Positions 19,604-27,568 of a stretch of 64,000 bases of DNA are shown in pieces (position 1 is the stretch's first letter; every line of letters begins with the position of its first letter). The position numbers and the translations under genes are program-made. The DNA comes from Stutzerimonas stutzeri (GTDB lineage Bacteria > Pseudomonadota > Gammaproteobacteria > Pseudomonadales > Pseudomonadaceae). Location of the stretch: positions 868,001 to 932,000 of the forward strand of contig NZ_CP139348.1 in assembly GCF_038561965.1 (NCBI RefSeq), read 5' to 3'. The notes under the pieces were generated by a model. That model saw nothing but the letters and a program-made list of their open reading frames with translations. It ran no database searches and was not told the origin of the DNA.

Positions 19604-19656
19604 AGTGCGGCGCCTGGCTGTGGCACCCTCGACCTCTTTGCGAAGGAGGCGTTGCC

Positions 19657-20205
19657 ATGGCGATGAGCGAGAAACAGAAGATGTTGGCCGGCGAGCTTTA
19701 CTACCCCGGCGATCCGGAAATCCTTGCCGATCAGGCCGCGGCCAAAGCCTGGATGGTGCGCTACAACGCGGCGCTGGCGGCGTCGCCGGACGAGCGCCGC
19801 ACACTTCTGGCCGAACGGTTGGCCGCGGTCGGTGCCGGTGCGGTGATCCGCCCGCCGTTCCACTGCGACTACGGCTACAACATCCATCTCGGCGAGGGCG
19901 CCTTCCTCAACTTCAATTGCGTGATTCTCGACGTGGTTGCGGTGCACATCGGCGCCGGCGCGCAGATTGGCCCGGCCGTGCAGCTCTACACCGCCGATCA
20001 TCCGCGTGATCCCGAGGCGCGCCGATCAGGCGTCGAGTTCGGCCGGCCGATCCATATTGGCAGGAACGTCTGGGTCGGCGGCGGGGCGATCATCCTTCCT
20101 GGCGTGACGGTCGGTGACGACGCGGTAATCGGCGCGGGCAGCGTGGTTACCCGCGACGTGCCAGCCGGCGCCACGGTGGTCGGCAACCCGGCGCGGATAC
20201 GCTGA
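19657..20205 (+). CDS. maa: Maltose O-acetyltransferase
   Basis: Cytoplasmic left-handed beta-helix acetyltransferase of 182 residues that would move acetyl from acetyl-CoA to the 6-OH of maltose or glucose. The N-terminal Mac domain has KQKMLAGELYYPGDPEILADQ. The hexapeptide repeats contain PPFHCDYGYNIHLGEGAFLNFNCVILD, the catalytic His of TADHPRDPEAR, and the cap WVGGGAIILPGVTVGDDAVIGAGSVV. The ATG at 19657 follows AAGGAGG by 7 bases, which settles the start despite an open upstream frame. In E. coli it is thought to detoxify overflow maltose. It lies just before the alpha-glucosidase gene. Confidence 0.92.
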   Translation: MAMSEKQKMLAGELYYPGDPEILADQAAAKAWMVRYNAALAASPDERRTLLAERLAAVGAGAVIRPPFHCDYGYNIHLGEGAFLNFNCVILDVVAVHIGAGAQIGPAVQLYTADHPRDPEARRSGVEFGRPIHIGRNVWVGGGAIILPGVTVGDDAVIGAGSVVTRDVPAGATVVGNPARIR

Positions 20206-20224
20206 CCGGCTCGCTGTCGCCGTC

Positions 20225-20290
20225 TACGCCCTCGCCGAGCGCGCCGTCTACGCCCGGCCCGTACGCCTGCACAAGCCCGCCGCCGGAGGA
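20225..20290 (+). promoter_or_regulatory. Control-region motifs before the alpha-glucosidase gene
   Basis: Three TACGCC words lie in one orientation at 20225-20230, 20249-20254 and 20262-20267, the last two 13 bases apart as before malE. A GGAGGA MalT-box core lies at 20285-20290. Confidence 0.5.
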
Positions 20291-20354
20291 TGTTGCGACT
20301 GGATGCCGCACCTAGAGTGGACCCGTCTTCACTGCTCACTCAAGGTAACCTGAC

Positions 20355-21983
20355 ATGTCCGAGCAACTTCAGAATTGGTGGCGCGGCGGGGTGATCTATC
20401 AGGTCTACCCACGTAGTTTCTTCGACAGCAACGGCGACGGCGTGGGTGACCTGCCGGGCGTGCTGCACAAGCTGGACTACATCGCCAGCCTCAACGTCGA
20501 CGCCATCTGGCTGTCGCCCTTCTTCACCTCGCCGATGAAGGATTTTGGCTACGACGTGGCCGACTACCGCGGCGTTGATCCGCTGTTCGGCACCCTCGAC
20601 GACTTCGTTCGGCTGGTCCAGGCCTGCCATGAGCGCGGCATGCGCGTGCTAATCGATCAGGTGCTCAACCATTCTTCCGACCAGCATCAGTGGTTCGTCG
20701 AAAGCCGCTCCAGCCGCGACAACGACAAGGCCGACTGGTACGTCTGGGCCGATCCCAAGCCGGATGGCACCGTGCCGAACAACTGGCTGTCGGTCTTTGG
20801 CGGCCCGGCCTGGAGCTGGGACAGCCGGCGCCGGCAGTACTACCTGCATAACTTTCTCTCCAGCCAGCCGGACCTGAACTTCCACTGCCCGGCTGTGCAG
20901 GATCAAGTGCTCGACGACATGGAGTTCTGGCTCAAGCTCGGCGTGGACGGTTTCCGCCTCGATGCGGCCAACTTCTACTTCCACGACGCCGAACTGCGCG
21001 ACAACCCGCCGAACACCGAGATTCGCGAAGGCAGCATCGGTGTGCGTGTCGACAACCCTTACGCCTACCAGCGCCACATCTACGACAAGACGCGCCCAGA
21101 AAACATGGACTTCCTGCGCCGCCTGCGTGCGCTGCTGCAGCGCTATCCCGGTGCCTCCTCGGTGGCCGAGATCGGTTGTGACGAGTCGTTGCGCACCATG
21201 GCGGCCTACACCAGCGGCGGCGACACGCTGCACATGGCGTATTCCTTCGACCTGCTTACCGAGCAGTGCAGTCCGGCCTACATCCGTCACACCGTCGAAG
21301 GTATCGAGCGTGAACTGGCGGATGGCTGGTCGTGCTGGTCGATGGGCAACCACGACGTGGTCCGGGTCATGACACGCTGGGCGCTCAATGGCCGTCCCGA
21401 TCCGGAGCGCGGTCGGCTGCTGATGGCACTGCTGTTGTCCCTGCGCGGCAGCGTCTGCATGTACCAGGGCGAGGAACTGGGGCTGCCCGAAGCGGAACTG
21501 CGCTACGAAGATCTGGTCGATCCGTACGGCATCACCTTTTGGCCGGAATTCAAGGGCCGCGACGGTTGCCGCACGCCGATGCCCTGGCAGAGCGAAGCGC
21601 ATCACGCCGGCTTCACCGGCAGCGAGCCGTGGCTGCCGGTGGATGACTCGCACCGTTCGCTGTCGGTGGCCGCGCAGGATGCCGATCCGCACTCGATGCT
21701 CAACTGCTACCGGCGCTTCCTCGGCTGGCGGCGCGAGCAGCGCCTGCTGATCGAGGGCGATATCCGCATGGTCTACCATGACGACGCCTTGCTGGTGTTC
21801 GAGCGGCGACTGGGCGACGAAGCCTGGCTGTGCCTGTTCAACCTGGGCGATCTGCCGCGCAGCTACGAGCTGCCGGGGCAGGCGGTGCCGCTGGTGGACG
21901 TACCGGCGAGCTTCGCCGAATACGACGGCCAGTGGGCGCGGTTGCCGGCCCATGGCTTCGGCTACGTGCGGCTCGCGGGTTAA
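20355..21983 (+). CDS. Cytoplasmic GH13 alpha-glucosidase
   Basis: Alpha-glucosidase of 542 residues without signal peptide, expected to cut glucose from imported malto-oligosaccharides. It starts WWRGGVIYQVYPRSFFDSNGDGVGDLPG. Catalytic residues are Asp203 (GVDGFRLDAANF), Glu272 (VAEIGCDES) and Asp334 (MGNHDVVRV). QVLNHSSDQHQWF is the conserved region I. The protein is of the GH13_23 (AglA-like) type; oligo-1,6-glucosidase or trehalulose-type activity cannot be excluded from sequence alone. A short sequence with three TACGCC words lies upstream, and malK follows 81 bases downstream, so the two are probably co-transcribed. Confidence 0.88.
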   Translation: MSEQLQNWWRGGVIYQVYPRSFFDSNGDGVGDLPGVLHKLDYIASLNVDAIWLSPFFTSPMKDFGYDVADYRGVDPLFGTLDDFVRLVQACHERGMRVLIDQVLNHSSDQHQWFVESRSSRDNDKADWYVWADPKPDGTVPNNWLSVFGGPAWSWDSRRRQYYLHNFLSSQPDLNFHCPAVQDQVLDDMEFWLKLGVDGFRLDAANFYFHDAELRDNPPNTEIREGSIGVRVDNPYAYQRHIYDKTRPENMDFLRRLRALLQRYPGASSVAEIGCDESLRTMAAYTSGGDTLHMAYSFDLLTEQCSPAYIRHTVEGIERELADGWSCWSMGNHDVVRVMTRWALNGRPDPERGRLLMALLLSLRGSVCMYQGEELGLPEAELRYEDLVDPYGITFWPEFKGRDGCRTPMPWQSEAHHAGFTGSEPWLPVDDSHRSLSVAAQDADPHSMLNCYRRFLGWRREQRLLIEGDIRMVYHDDALLVFERRLGDEAWLCLFNLGDLPRSYELPGQAVPLVDVPASFAEYDGQWARLPAHGFGYVRLAG

Positions 21984-22064
21984 GGGAGCGTCGGCAGCGG
22001 CGGGGTTGGCCCACCGCTGCGCCAGATAACGAGAGCTTGGCGGCATAAACGGAGAACAATAACG

Positions 22065-23180
22065 ATGGCCAGTGTCACGCTGCGCGACATCTGCAAGAGT
22101 TACGACGGTACGCCGATCACCCGGCATATCGACCTGGATATCGAAGACGGCGAATTCGTCGTCTTCGTCGGTCCGTCCGGCTGCGGCAAATCCACCCTGC
22201 TGCGGCTGATCGCTGGGCTCGAGGACATCACCTCGGGCGATCTACTGATCGACAACCAGCGCGTCAACGACCTGCCCCCCAAGGATCGCTCGGTGGGCAT
22301 GGTTTTTCAGTCCTATGCCCTCTACCCGCACATGACCGTGGCCGAGAACATGGCCTTCGGCCTCAAGCTCGCCAGCGTCGAAAAGCGCGAGATCACGCGC
22401 CGCGTCGAAGCGGTCGCGGAAATCCTCCAACTGGAAAAATTGCTCGAACGCAAACCCAAGGATCTTTCCGGCGGCCAGCGCCAGCGCGTCGCCATCGGCC
22501 GCACCATGGTCCGCGAGCCCAAGGTCTTCCTCTTCGACGAACCGCTGTCGAACCTCGATGCCTTCCTGCGCGTGCAGATGCGCATCGAGATTGCCCGCCT
22601 GCACCAGCGCATCCGTTCCACCATGATTTACGTGACCCACGACCAGGTCGAAGCCATGACCCTGGCCGACAAGATCGTCGTGCTCAACGCCGGCGAAATC
22701 GCCCAGGTCGGGCAACCGCTGCACCTGTACCACTACCCGAAGAATCGCTTCGTCGCCGGCTTCCTCGGCTCGCCGCAGATGAACTTTGTCGACGTACGTG
22801 CCATCTCCGCCAGCCCTGAAACCGTCACCATCGAACTGCCCAGCGGCTACCCACTCACCTTGCCGGTGGATGGCAGCGCCGTCAGCGCCGGCGACCCGCT
22901 GACCCTCGGCATCCGTCCCGAACACTTCGTCATGCCGGAAGAGGCCGACTTCACCTTCCACGGCCAGATCACCGTGGCTGAACGGCTGGGCCAGTACAAC
23001 CTGCTCTACCTCACCCTGGAGCGCCTGCAGGACGTCATCACCCTCTGCGTCGACGGCAACCTGCGCGTCACCGAAGGCGAAACCTTCGCCGCCGGCCTAA
23101 AGGCCGACAAATGCCACCTCTTCCGCGAAAACGGTGAGGCCTGCGCCCGGCATTACCGGGAGCCGGCGATTTATGGATGA
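22065..23180 (+). CDS. malK: Maltose ABC transporter ATPase MalK
   Basis: ATPase of the MalEFGK2 importer, 371 residues. The nucleotide-binding domain has Walker A GPSGCGKST, Q-loop FQSYALYPHM, signature LSGGQRQRVAIGR, Walker B VFLFDEPLSNLD and switch His in YVTHDQVEAM. The C-terminal OB-fold regulatory domain begins near FLGSPQMNFVDV and holds LGIRPEHF. In E. coli this domain binds MalT and EIIA-Glc. It is unusual in being split from malEFG by malT, a GST gene, maa and the alpha-glucosidase gene. The 191 bases after it show no gene. Confidence 0.95.
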   Translation: MASVTLRDICKSYDGTPITRHIDLDIEDGEFVVFVGPSGCGKSTLLRLIAGLEDITSGDLLIDNQRVNDLPPKDRSVGMVFQSYALYPHMTVAENMAFGLKLASVEKREITRRVEAVAEILQLEKLLERKPKDLSGGQRQRVAIGRTMVREPKVFLFDEPLSNLDAFLRVQMRIEIARLHQRIRSTMIYVTHDQVEAMTLADKIVVLNAGEIAQVGQPLHLYHYPKNRFVAGFLGSPQMNFVDVRAISASPETVTIELPSGYPLTLPVDGSAVSAGDPLTLGIRPEHFVMPEEADFTFHGQITVAERLGQYNLLYLTLERLQDVITLCVDGNLRVTEGETFAAGLKADKCHLFRENGEACARHYREPAIYG

Positions 23181-23371
23181 CTGAGTCCGCCCCGCTAAAC
23201 TGATGGCAGGGTGAGCTCGGCTAGCTTTGATTGCGCCTGAGCGAGTGCGGCAAATCGGCTCGTTCAGGCTGCTCAGTGCCTACGCCATACAGAGCGGCAC
23301 GGTCCGCCTGATCCGTTGACGCTGGAACCATTGCCGTGTGCGTTTGCTCGGCGCGTCAAAGGCCTGGGAAT

Positions 23372-23986
23372 TCATCTGTCGGCCAAGGCCAGGTTCACAC
23401 CGAGACCGGCAAATGATGCCGCGAAGCCCCGGCGCAACCAGGCCTGAACGCGCTGCGACTCGATGACTGTCTTGCGAAAGGCGTGCGCCAGCAGGCCGTA
23501 GACGGTAAAGATCGCGAATGTCATTAGCATGAAAGTCGCGCTGAGGCCGAGCAGCTGTCCAAGCTCATCACCCGCGCCCGGCCGGATGAATTGCGGCAGA
23601 AAGGCCAGGAAGAAAATGGTCAGTTTCGGGTTCAGCAGATTGACCAACAGCGCCTTGGCAACCAGCGACCGAACCCTGAGTGGTTCACTATCGCCGCCCA
23701 CCGCCAGCGCGGAACGGTCACGCCAGGTCGCGTAGGCGAGATAGAGCAGGTAGGCGGCACCGGCATAACGCAGAGTCTCGAAGACCAGCGCACTGGAATG
23801 CAGGATCGCCGCGACACCGAGAATGGTCGCCAGCAGATGCGGCAGAATCCCTAGCGTACAGGCTGTCGCGGCCAGAATACCGGCGCGACGGCCGTGCATC
23901 AGCGCAGTCGAAACCGTATAGATCACCCCTGCGCCGGGTATCAGCACGACAACCAGACAGGTAATCAGGTATTCGAGGCTGGGCAT
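23372..23986 (-). CDS. LysE/RhtB-family amino-acid exporter
   Basis: Inner-membrane protein of 204 residues with about six hydrophobic segments, typical of the LysE/RhtB superfamily. MPSLEYLITCLVVVLIPGAGVIYTVSTAL contains the family's N-terminal PGA/G motif. LRYAGAAYLLYLAYATWR and FLNPKLTIFFLAFLPQF-like LLNPKLTIFFLAFLPQF are hallmark helices. It would export a neutral or basic amino acid or its analogue; the substrate cannot be told. It borders the restriction island on its left side and is transcribed away from it. Confidence 0.88.
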   Translation of the reverse strand: MPSLEYLITCLVVVLIPGAGVIYTVSTALMHGRRAGILAATACTLGILPHLLATILGVAAILHSSALVFETLRYAGAAYLLYLAYATWRDRSALAVGGDSEPLRVRSLVAKALLVNLLNPKLTIFFLAFLPQFIRPGAGDELGQLLGLSATFMLMTFAIFTVYGLLAHAFRKTVIESQRVQAWLRRGFAASFAGLGVNLALADR

Positions 23987-24239
23987 AGAGACTCCTTGCT
24001 ACGGGGCGGCTGGAATGAACCAGCATAGAGCATTCATCGATACTATCCGGGCCAGGCGCTAACTGACCTGCGTATGGCGGGTTGAAGAGGCATTGAAACA
24101 GCGCTCCCCGAGAGGCTGGCTTGCTGTTGCGTGTCGTACCATCGATGCCGACAGGGAAAGCGCCTGCATTGACCTCACCTTGTGACGCGCCCAGCGGGGT
24201 AAAGTAACGGCTTTTGCCGATCCCCCTTGGAGCTGTAGC

Positions 24240-26216
24240 GTGAACACGGAAAATCATTCCCAGACGGCCGCGTTTCTCTGGTCGATTGCCGATCTGTTGC
24301 GCGGTGACTTCAAGCAATCCCAGTACGGCCGCATCATCCTGCCGTTCACCCTGCTGCGGCGGATGGAATGCGTGCTCGCGCCGACCAAGGACGAGGTCAT
24401 CAAGCAGACCTTCGCCCAGGAAGGCCGCCCCGATACCGTCCGCGAGATGATCCTGCTGCGCGCCGCCGGCCAGCAGTTCTTCAACGCCTCGCCGCTGACC
24501 CTCGGCACGCTGTCGGACACCCAGACCGCCGCCGACCTGATGAGCTACGTGCAGGCCTTCAGCAAGGATGCCCGCGAGATCTTCGAGCACTTCCACTTCG
24601 AGGATTTCGTTCAGCAGCTGGAAACCGCCAACCTGCTGTACCAGGTGGTGCAGCGTTTCGCCGCCACCGACCTGAGCCCCGAGCGCATCAGCAACTTCGG
24701 CATGGGCATTATCTTCGAGGAGCTGATCCGCAAATTCGCGGAAAGCTCCAACGAAACCGCCGGGGAACACTTCACCCCGCGCGATATCGTGCACCTCACC
24801 ACCTCGCTGGTGATCACCGGGCAGGACGGCAAGCTCGCGCCCAACAGCATCGTCACCATCTATGACCCGACCGCGGGCACCGGCGGCTTCCTCTCCGAGG
24901 GCGACGAGTACATCCAGTCCATCAGCGAAAAGGTCACCGTGTCCCTGCACGGCCAGGAACTCAACCCCGAGTCGTACGCCATCTGCAAGGCAGACATGCT
25001 GATCAAGGGCCAAGACGTCGCCAGCATCAAGCTCGGCAACACCCTGTCCAACGACCAGCTGGCCGACAAGCGTTTCGACTTCATGCTCAGCAACCCGCCG
25101 TTCGGCGTGGAATGGAAGAAGGTGCAGAAGCAGATCACCGACGAGCACAGCCACAAAGGCTTCGACGGTCGCTTCGGCCCCGGCCTGCCACGAGTGTCCG
25201 ACGGCTCGCTGCTGTTCCTTCTGCACCTGGTCAGCAAGATGCGTGACCCGCGTGAAGGCGGCTCGCGCATCGGCATCATCCTCAACGGCTCGCCACTGTT
25301 CACCGGCGGCGCCGGGTCGGGCGAATCGGAGATTCGCCGCTACCTGCTGCAGAACGATCTGGTCGAAGCCATCGTCGCGTTGCCGACAGACATGTTCTAC
25401 AACACCGGTATAGCCACCTACGTGTGGATTCTCTCCAACCACAAGCCCGACACGCGCAAGGGTAAGGTGCAGCTGCTCGATGGCAGCGGGCATTTCGCCA
25501 AGATGCGCAAATCCCTCGGCAGCAAGCGCCAGTACATCACCGAGGAGCAGATCGACGAGCTGGTGCGCCTCTACGGCCGCTTCGAGGCCACCGCGCAAAG
25601 CAAGATCTTCCCCATCGAGGCCTTCGGCTACCGCCGTATCACCGTCGAGCGCCCGCTGCGCCTGAACTTCCAAACCAGCGCCGAGCGCATCGGCAAAGTG
25701 CTGGAAGAAAAAGCCCTGCAGAAACTCGACAGCGCCGTTCAGCAACAGCTGCTGACCGCCCTGCAAACCATGGATGCGAGCGTGCTGCACCGCAACCGCG
25801 AGCAGTTCAGCAAGCTGCTAAAGAAGACCCTCGGCGCCCACGGCGTTTCCCTCGCCACGGCGGAACTCAAGGCGCTGCTCAACGCCCTGAGCGAGCGCGA
25901 CCCCGAGGCGGATATCTGCACCACCAAGGGCCAGCCTGAGGCTGACAGCGGCCTGCGCGACAACGAGAACGTGCCGCTGGGCGAGTCGGTATACGACTAC
26001 TTCCAGCGCGAAGTCATCCCCCATGTGCCGGATGCTTGGATCGACGAAAGCAAGCGTGATGCGCAGGATGGCGAGGTCGGCATTGTCGGCTTCGAGATTC
26101 CTTTTAACCGCCACTTCTATGTGTTCCAGCCTCCGCGCCCGCTGGCCGAGATCGACCGTGATTTGAAAGCGTGCACCGACCGTATCAAGCAGATGATTGA
26201 AGGGCTGTCGGCATGA
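24240..26216 (+). CDS. hsdM: Type I restriction-modification system methyltransferase subunit HsdM
   Basis: Adenine-N6 methyltransferase of 658 residues. The N-terminal HsdM helical domain (TAAFLWSIADLLRGDFKQSQYGRIILPFTLLRRM) precedes the SAM-binding motif I DPTAGTGGFL near residue 210 and the catalytic NPPF motif (LSNPPFGVEW) near 282. The start is a GTG with GGAG 7 bases upstream. With HsdS it makes the modification enzyme, and with HsdR the restriction enzyme. Its stop overlaps the hsdS start (ATGA). It is longer at the C terminus than the classic enterobacterial HsdM (about 530), like the families with an extended coiled tail. Confidence 0.93.
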   Translation: MNTENHSQTAAFLWSIADLLRGDFKQSQYGRIILPFTLLRRMECVLAPTKDEVIKQTFAQEGRPDTVREMILLRAAGQQFFNASPLTLGTLSDTQTAADLMSYVQAFSKDAREIFEHFHFEDFVQQLETANLLYQVVQRFAATDLSPERISNFGMGIIFEELIRKFAESSNETAGEHFTPRDIVHLTTSLVITGQDGKLAPNSIVTIYDPTAGTGGFLSEGDEYIQSISEKVTVSLHGQELNPESYAICKADMLIKGQDVASIKLGNTLSNDQLADKRFDFMLSNPPFGVEWKKVQKQITDEHSHKGFDGRFGPGLPRVSDGSLLFLLHLVSKMRDPREGGSRIGIILNGSPLFTGGAGSGESEIRRYLLQNDLVEAIVALPTDMFYNTGIATYVWILSNHKPDTRKGKVQLLDGSGHFAKMRKSLGSKRQYITEEQIDELVRLYGRFEATAQSKIFPIEAFGYRRITVERPLRLNFQTSAERIGKVLEEKALQKLDSAVQQQLLTALQTMDASVLHRNREQFSKLLKKTLGAHGVSLATAELKALLNALSERDPEADICTTKGQPEADSGLRDNENVPLGESVYDYFQREVIPHVPDAWIDESKRDAQDGEVGIVGFEIPFNRHFYVFQPPRPLAEIDRDLKACTDRIKQMIEGLSA

Positions 26217-27568
26217 GCTATCCAGCGTATCCGGCGTATAAAAAATCTGATGTGGAGTGGCTAGGCGAGGTGCCGGAGCATTGGATATTGACGCCGTTAA
26301 AGCATCGCGCATTACTCAATCCGAGAAAGTCAGGCTACGACGGCGATACGGGACGACTATGTAGCTTCGTTCCCATGGAGAAGCTAAAAACTGGTGTCGT
26401 GCAACTGGATGAAGAGCGCCCCATCGGCGAGGTCATTGGCGGCTACACCTACTTCGAAGATGGAGACGTACTGCAGGCTAAGGTCACGCCGTGCTTCGAG
26501 AATAAGAATGTTGCGATTGCCAAAGGCCTAACTAATGGAATTGGGTTCGGCTCTAGCGAAATCAACGTTCTTAGACCCTATCAGGGTGTTAATGCTGAGT
26601 ACCTTTATTACCGCGTGCAAGAAGACAGTTACATGGACTTCTGCACTTCCAGCATGATCGGTGCTGGCGGGCTGAAACGGGTGCCCACTGATGTGATCAA
26701 TAACTTCAAGGTCGCGACACCTGAGGTATTTGAACAAACCCAAATCGCCCACTTCCTCGACCACGAAACCGCTCGCATCGACGCGCTGATCGAAGAGCAG
26801 CAGCGCCTGATCGAGCTGCTCAAGGAAAAGCGCCAGGCCGTGATCTACCACGCCGTCACCAAAGGCCTCGACCCCACGGTGCCGATGAAGAACTCCGGCG
26901 TGGAGTGGCTAGGCGAGGTGCCGGCGCATTGGATTGTCAGAAAAGGCGGCTACATTGGAATGCTTTTTGGCTCCGAAGCAGTGCCGGAAGATATGGTGAA
27001 TGACAGTGGGAATCTGCCGTTTTTGAAGGTTGGCTCATTGTCAGCAGATACACTCAGTATCGGGCAGTGGGATTTCTTTGTAGATCCATCGATTGAAAAA
27101 GCGTATCGACCAAGAAGTCAGTTTGTTATTTTTCCCAAGCGTGGCGCTGCAATTTTCCTTAATAAGGTAAATGTCGTGGAGGTGAGCGCATTACTTGATC
27201 CCAATCTCATGGGCTGGGAGATGGAAGCTGACAATAATGCGTACTACTTCGCCAATGTCTTGAAGTGTCGAGGGCTTGCAGAGTTGGCAGATGTATCAAC
27301 GGTTCCCCAGATTAACAATAAGCACATATCCCCTGAGAAATTTCCCGTACCACCGTCTGGTGAGCAGCATGACATTGTGGCGTTTCTTGATACTGAAGTT
27401 TCTCGGTTCGATCAGCTCGTGACTGAGGCGGAAAATGGTGTTTCTTTGCTTATAGAACGCCGCTCCGCCCTAATCTCCGCCGCCGTCACCGGCAAAATCG
27501 ACGTGCGCGGCTGGCAGCCTCCGGCCAGCGCCCAAGCCCCCGAATTAGCAGTAGCAGAGGCTGTATAA
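26213..27568 (+). CDS. hsdS: Type I restriction-modification specificity subunit HsdS
   Basis: DNA-recognition subunit of 451 residues with the usual two target-recognition domains. A repeated entry motif is visible: KKSDVEWLGEVPEHW near residue 11 and MKNSGVEWLGEVPAHW near 224. Between them is the conserved helical spacer FLDHETARIDALIEEQQRLIELLKEKRQ, repeated in weaker form near 393-425. The recognition domains (about 26-170 and 240-385) are clearly poorer in G+C than the flanking genes, as is common where specificity domains are swapped by recombination. The target sequence cannot be predicted. Confidence 0.93.
   Translation: MSYPAYPAYKKSDVEWLGEVPEHWILTPLKHRALLNPRKSGYDGDTGRLCSFVPMEKLKTGVVQLDEERPIGEVIGGYTYFEDGDVLQAKVTPCFENKNVAIAKGLTNGIGFGSSEINVLRPYQGVNAEYLYYRVQEDSYMDFCTSSMIGAGGLKRVPTDVINNFKVATPEVFEQTQIAHFLDHETARIDALIEEQQRLIELLKEKRQAVIYHAVTKGLDPTVPMKNSGVEWLGEVPAHWIVRKGGYIGMLFGSEAVPEDMVNDSGNLPFLKVGSLSADTLSIGQWDFFVDPSIEKAYRPRSQFVIFPKRGAAIFLNKVNVVEVSALLDPNLMGWEMEADNNAYYFANVLKCRGLAELADVSTVPQINNKHISPEKFPVPPSGEQHDIVAFLDTEVSRFDQLVTEAENGVSLLIERRSALISAAVTGKIDVRGWQPPASAQAPELAVAEAV

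Noticed and set aside
24169..24205. hsdM promoter TTGACC...TAAAGT
   Set aside because: The spacer is 25 bases, too long for sigma-70.
23987..24239. Duplicated ssrA 3' end as the left attachment site of the restriction island
   Set aside because: No copy of the TGGTGGAGCC...GATTTGAACC sequence was found between lysE and hsdM.
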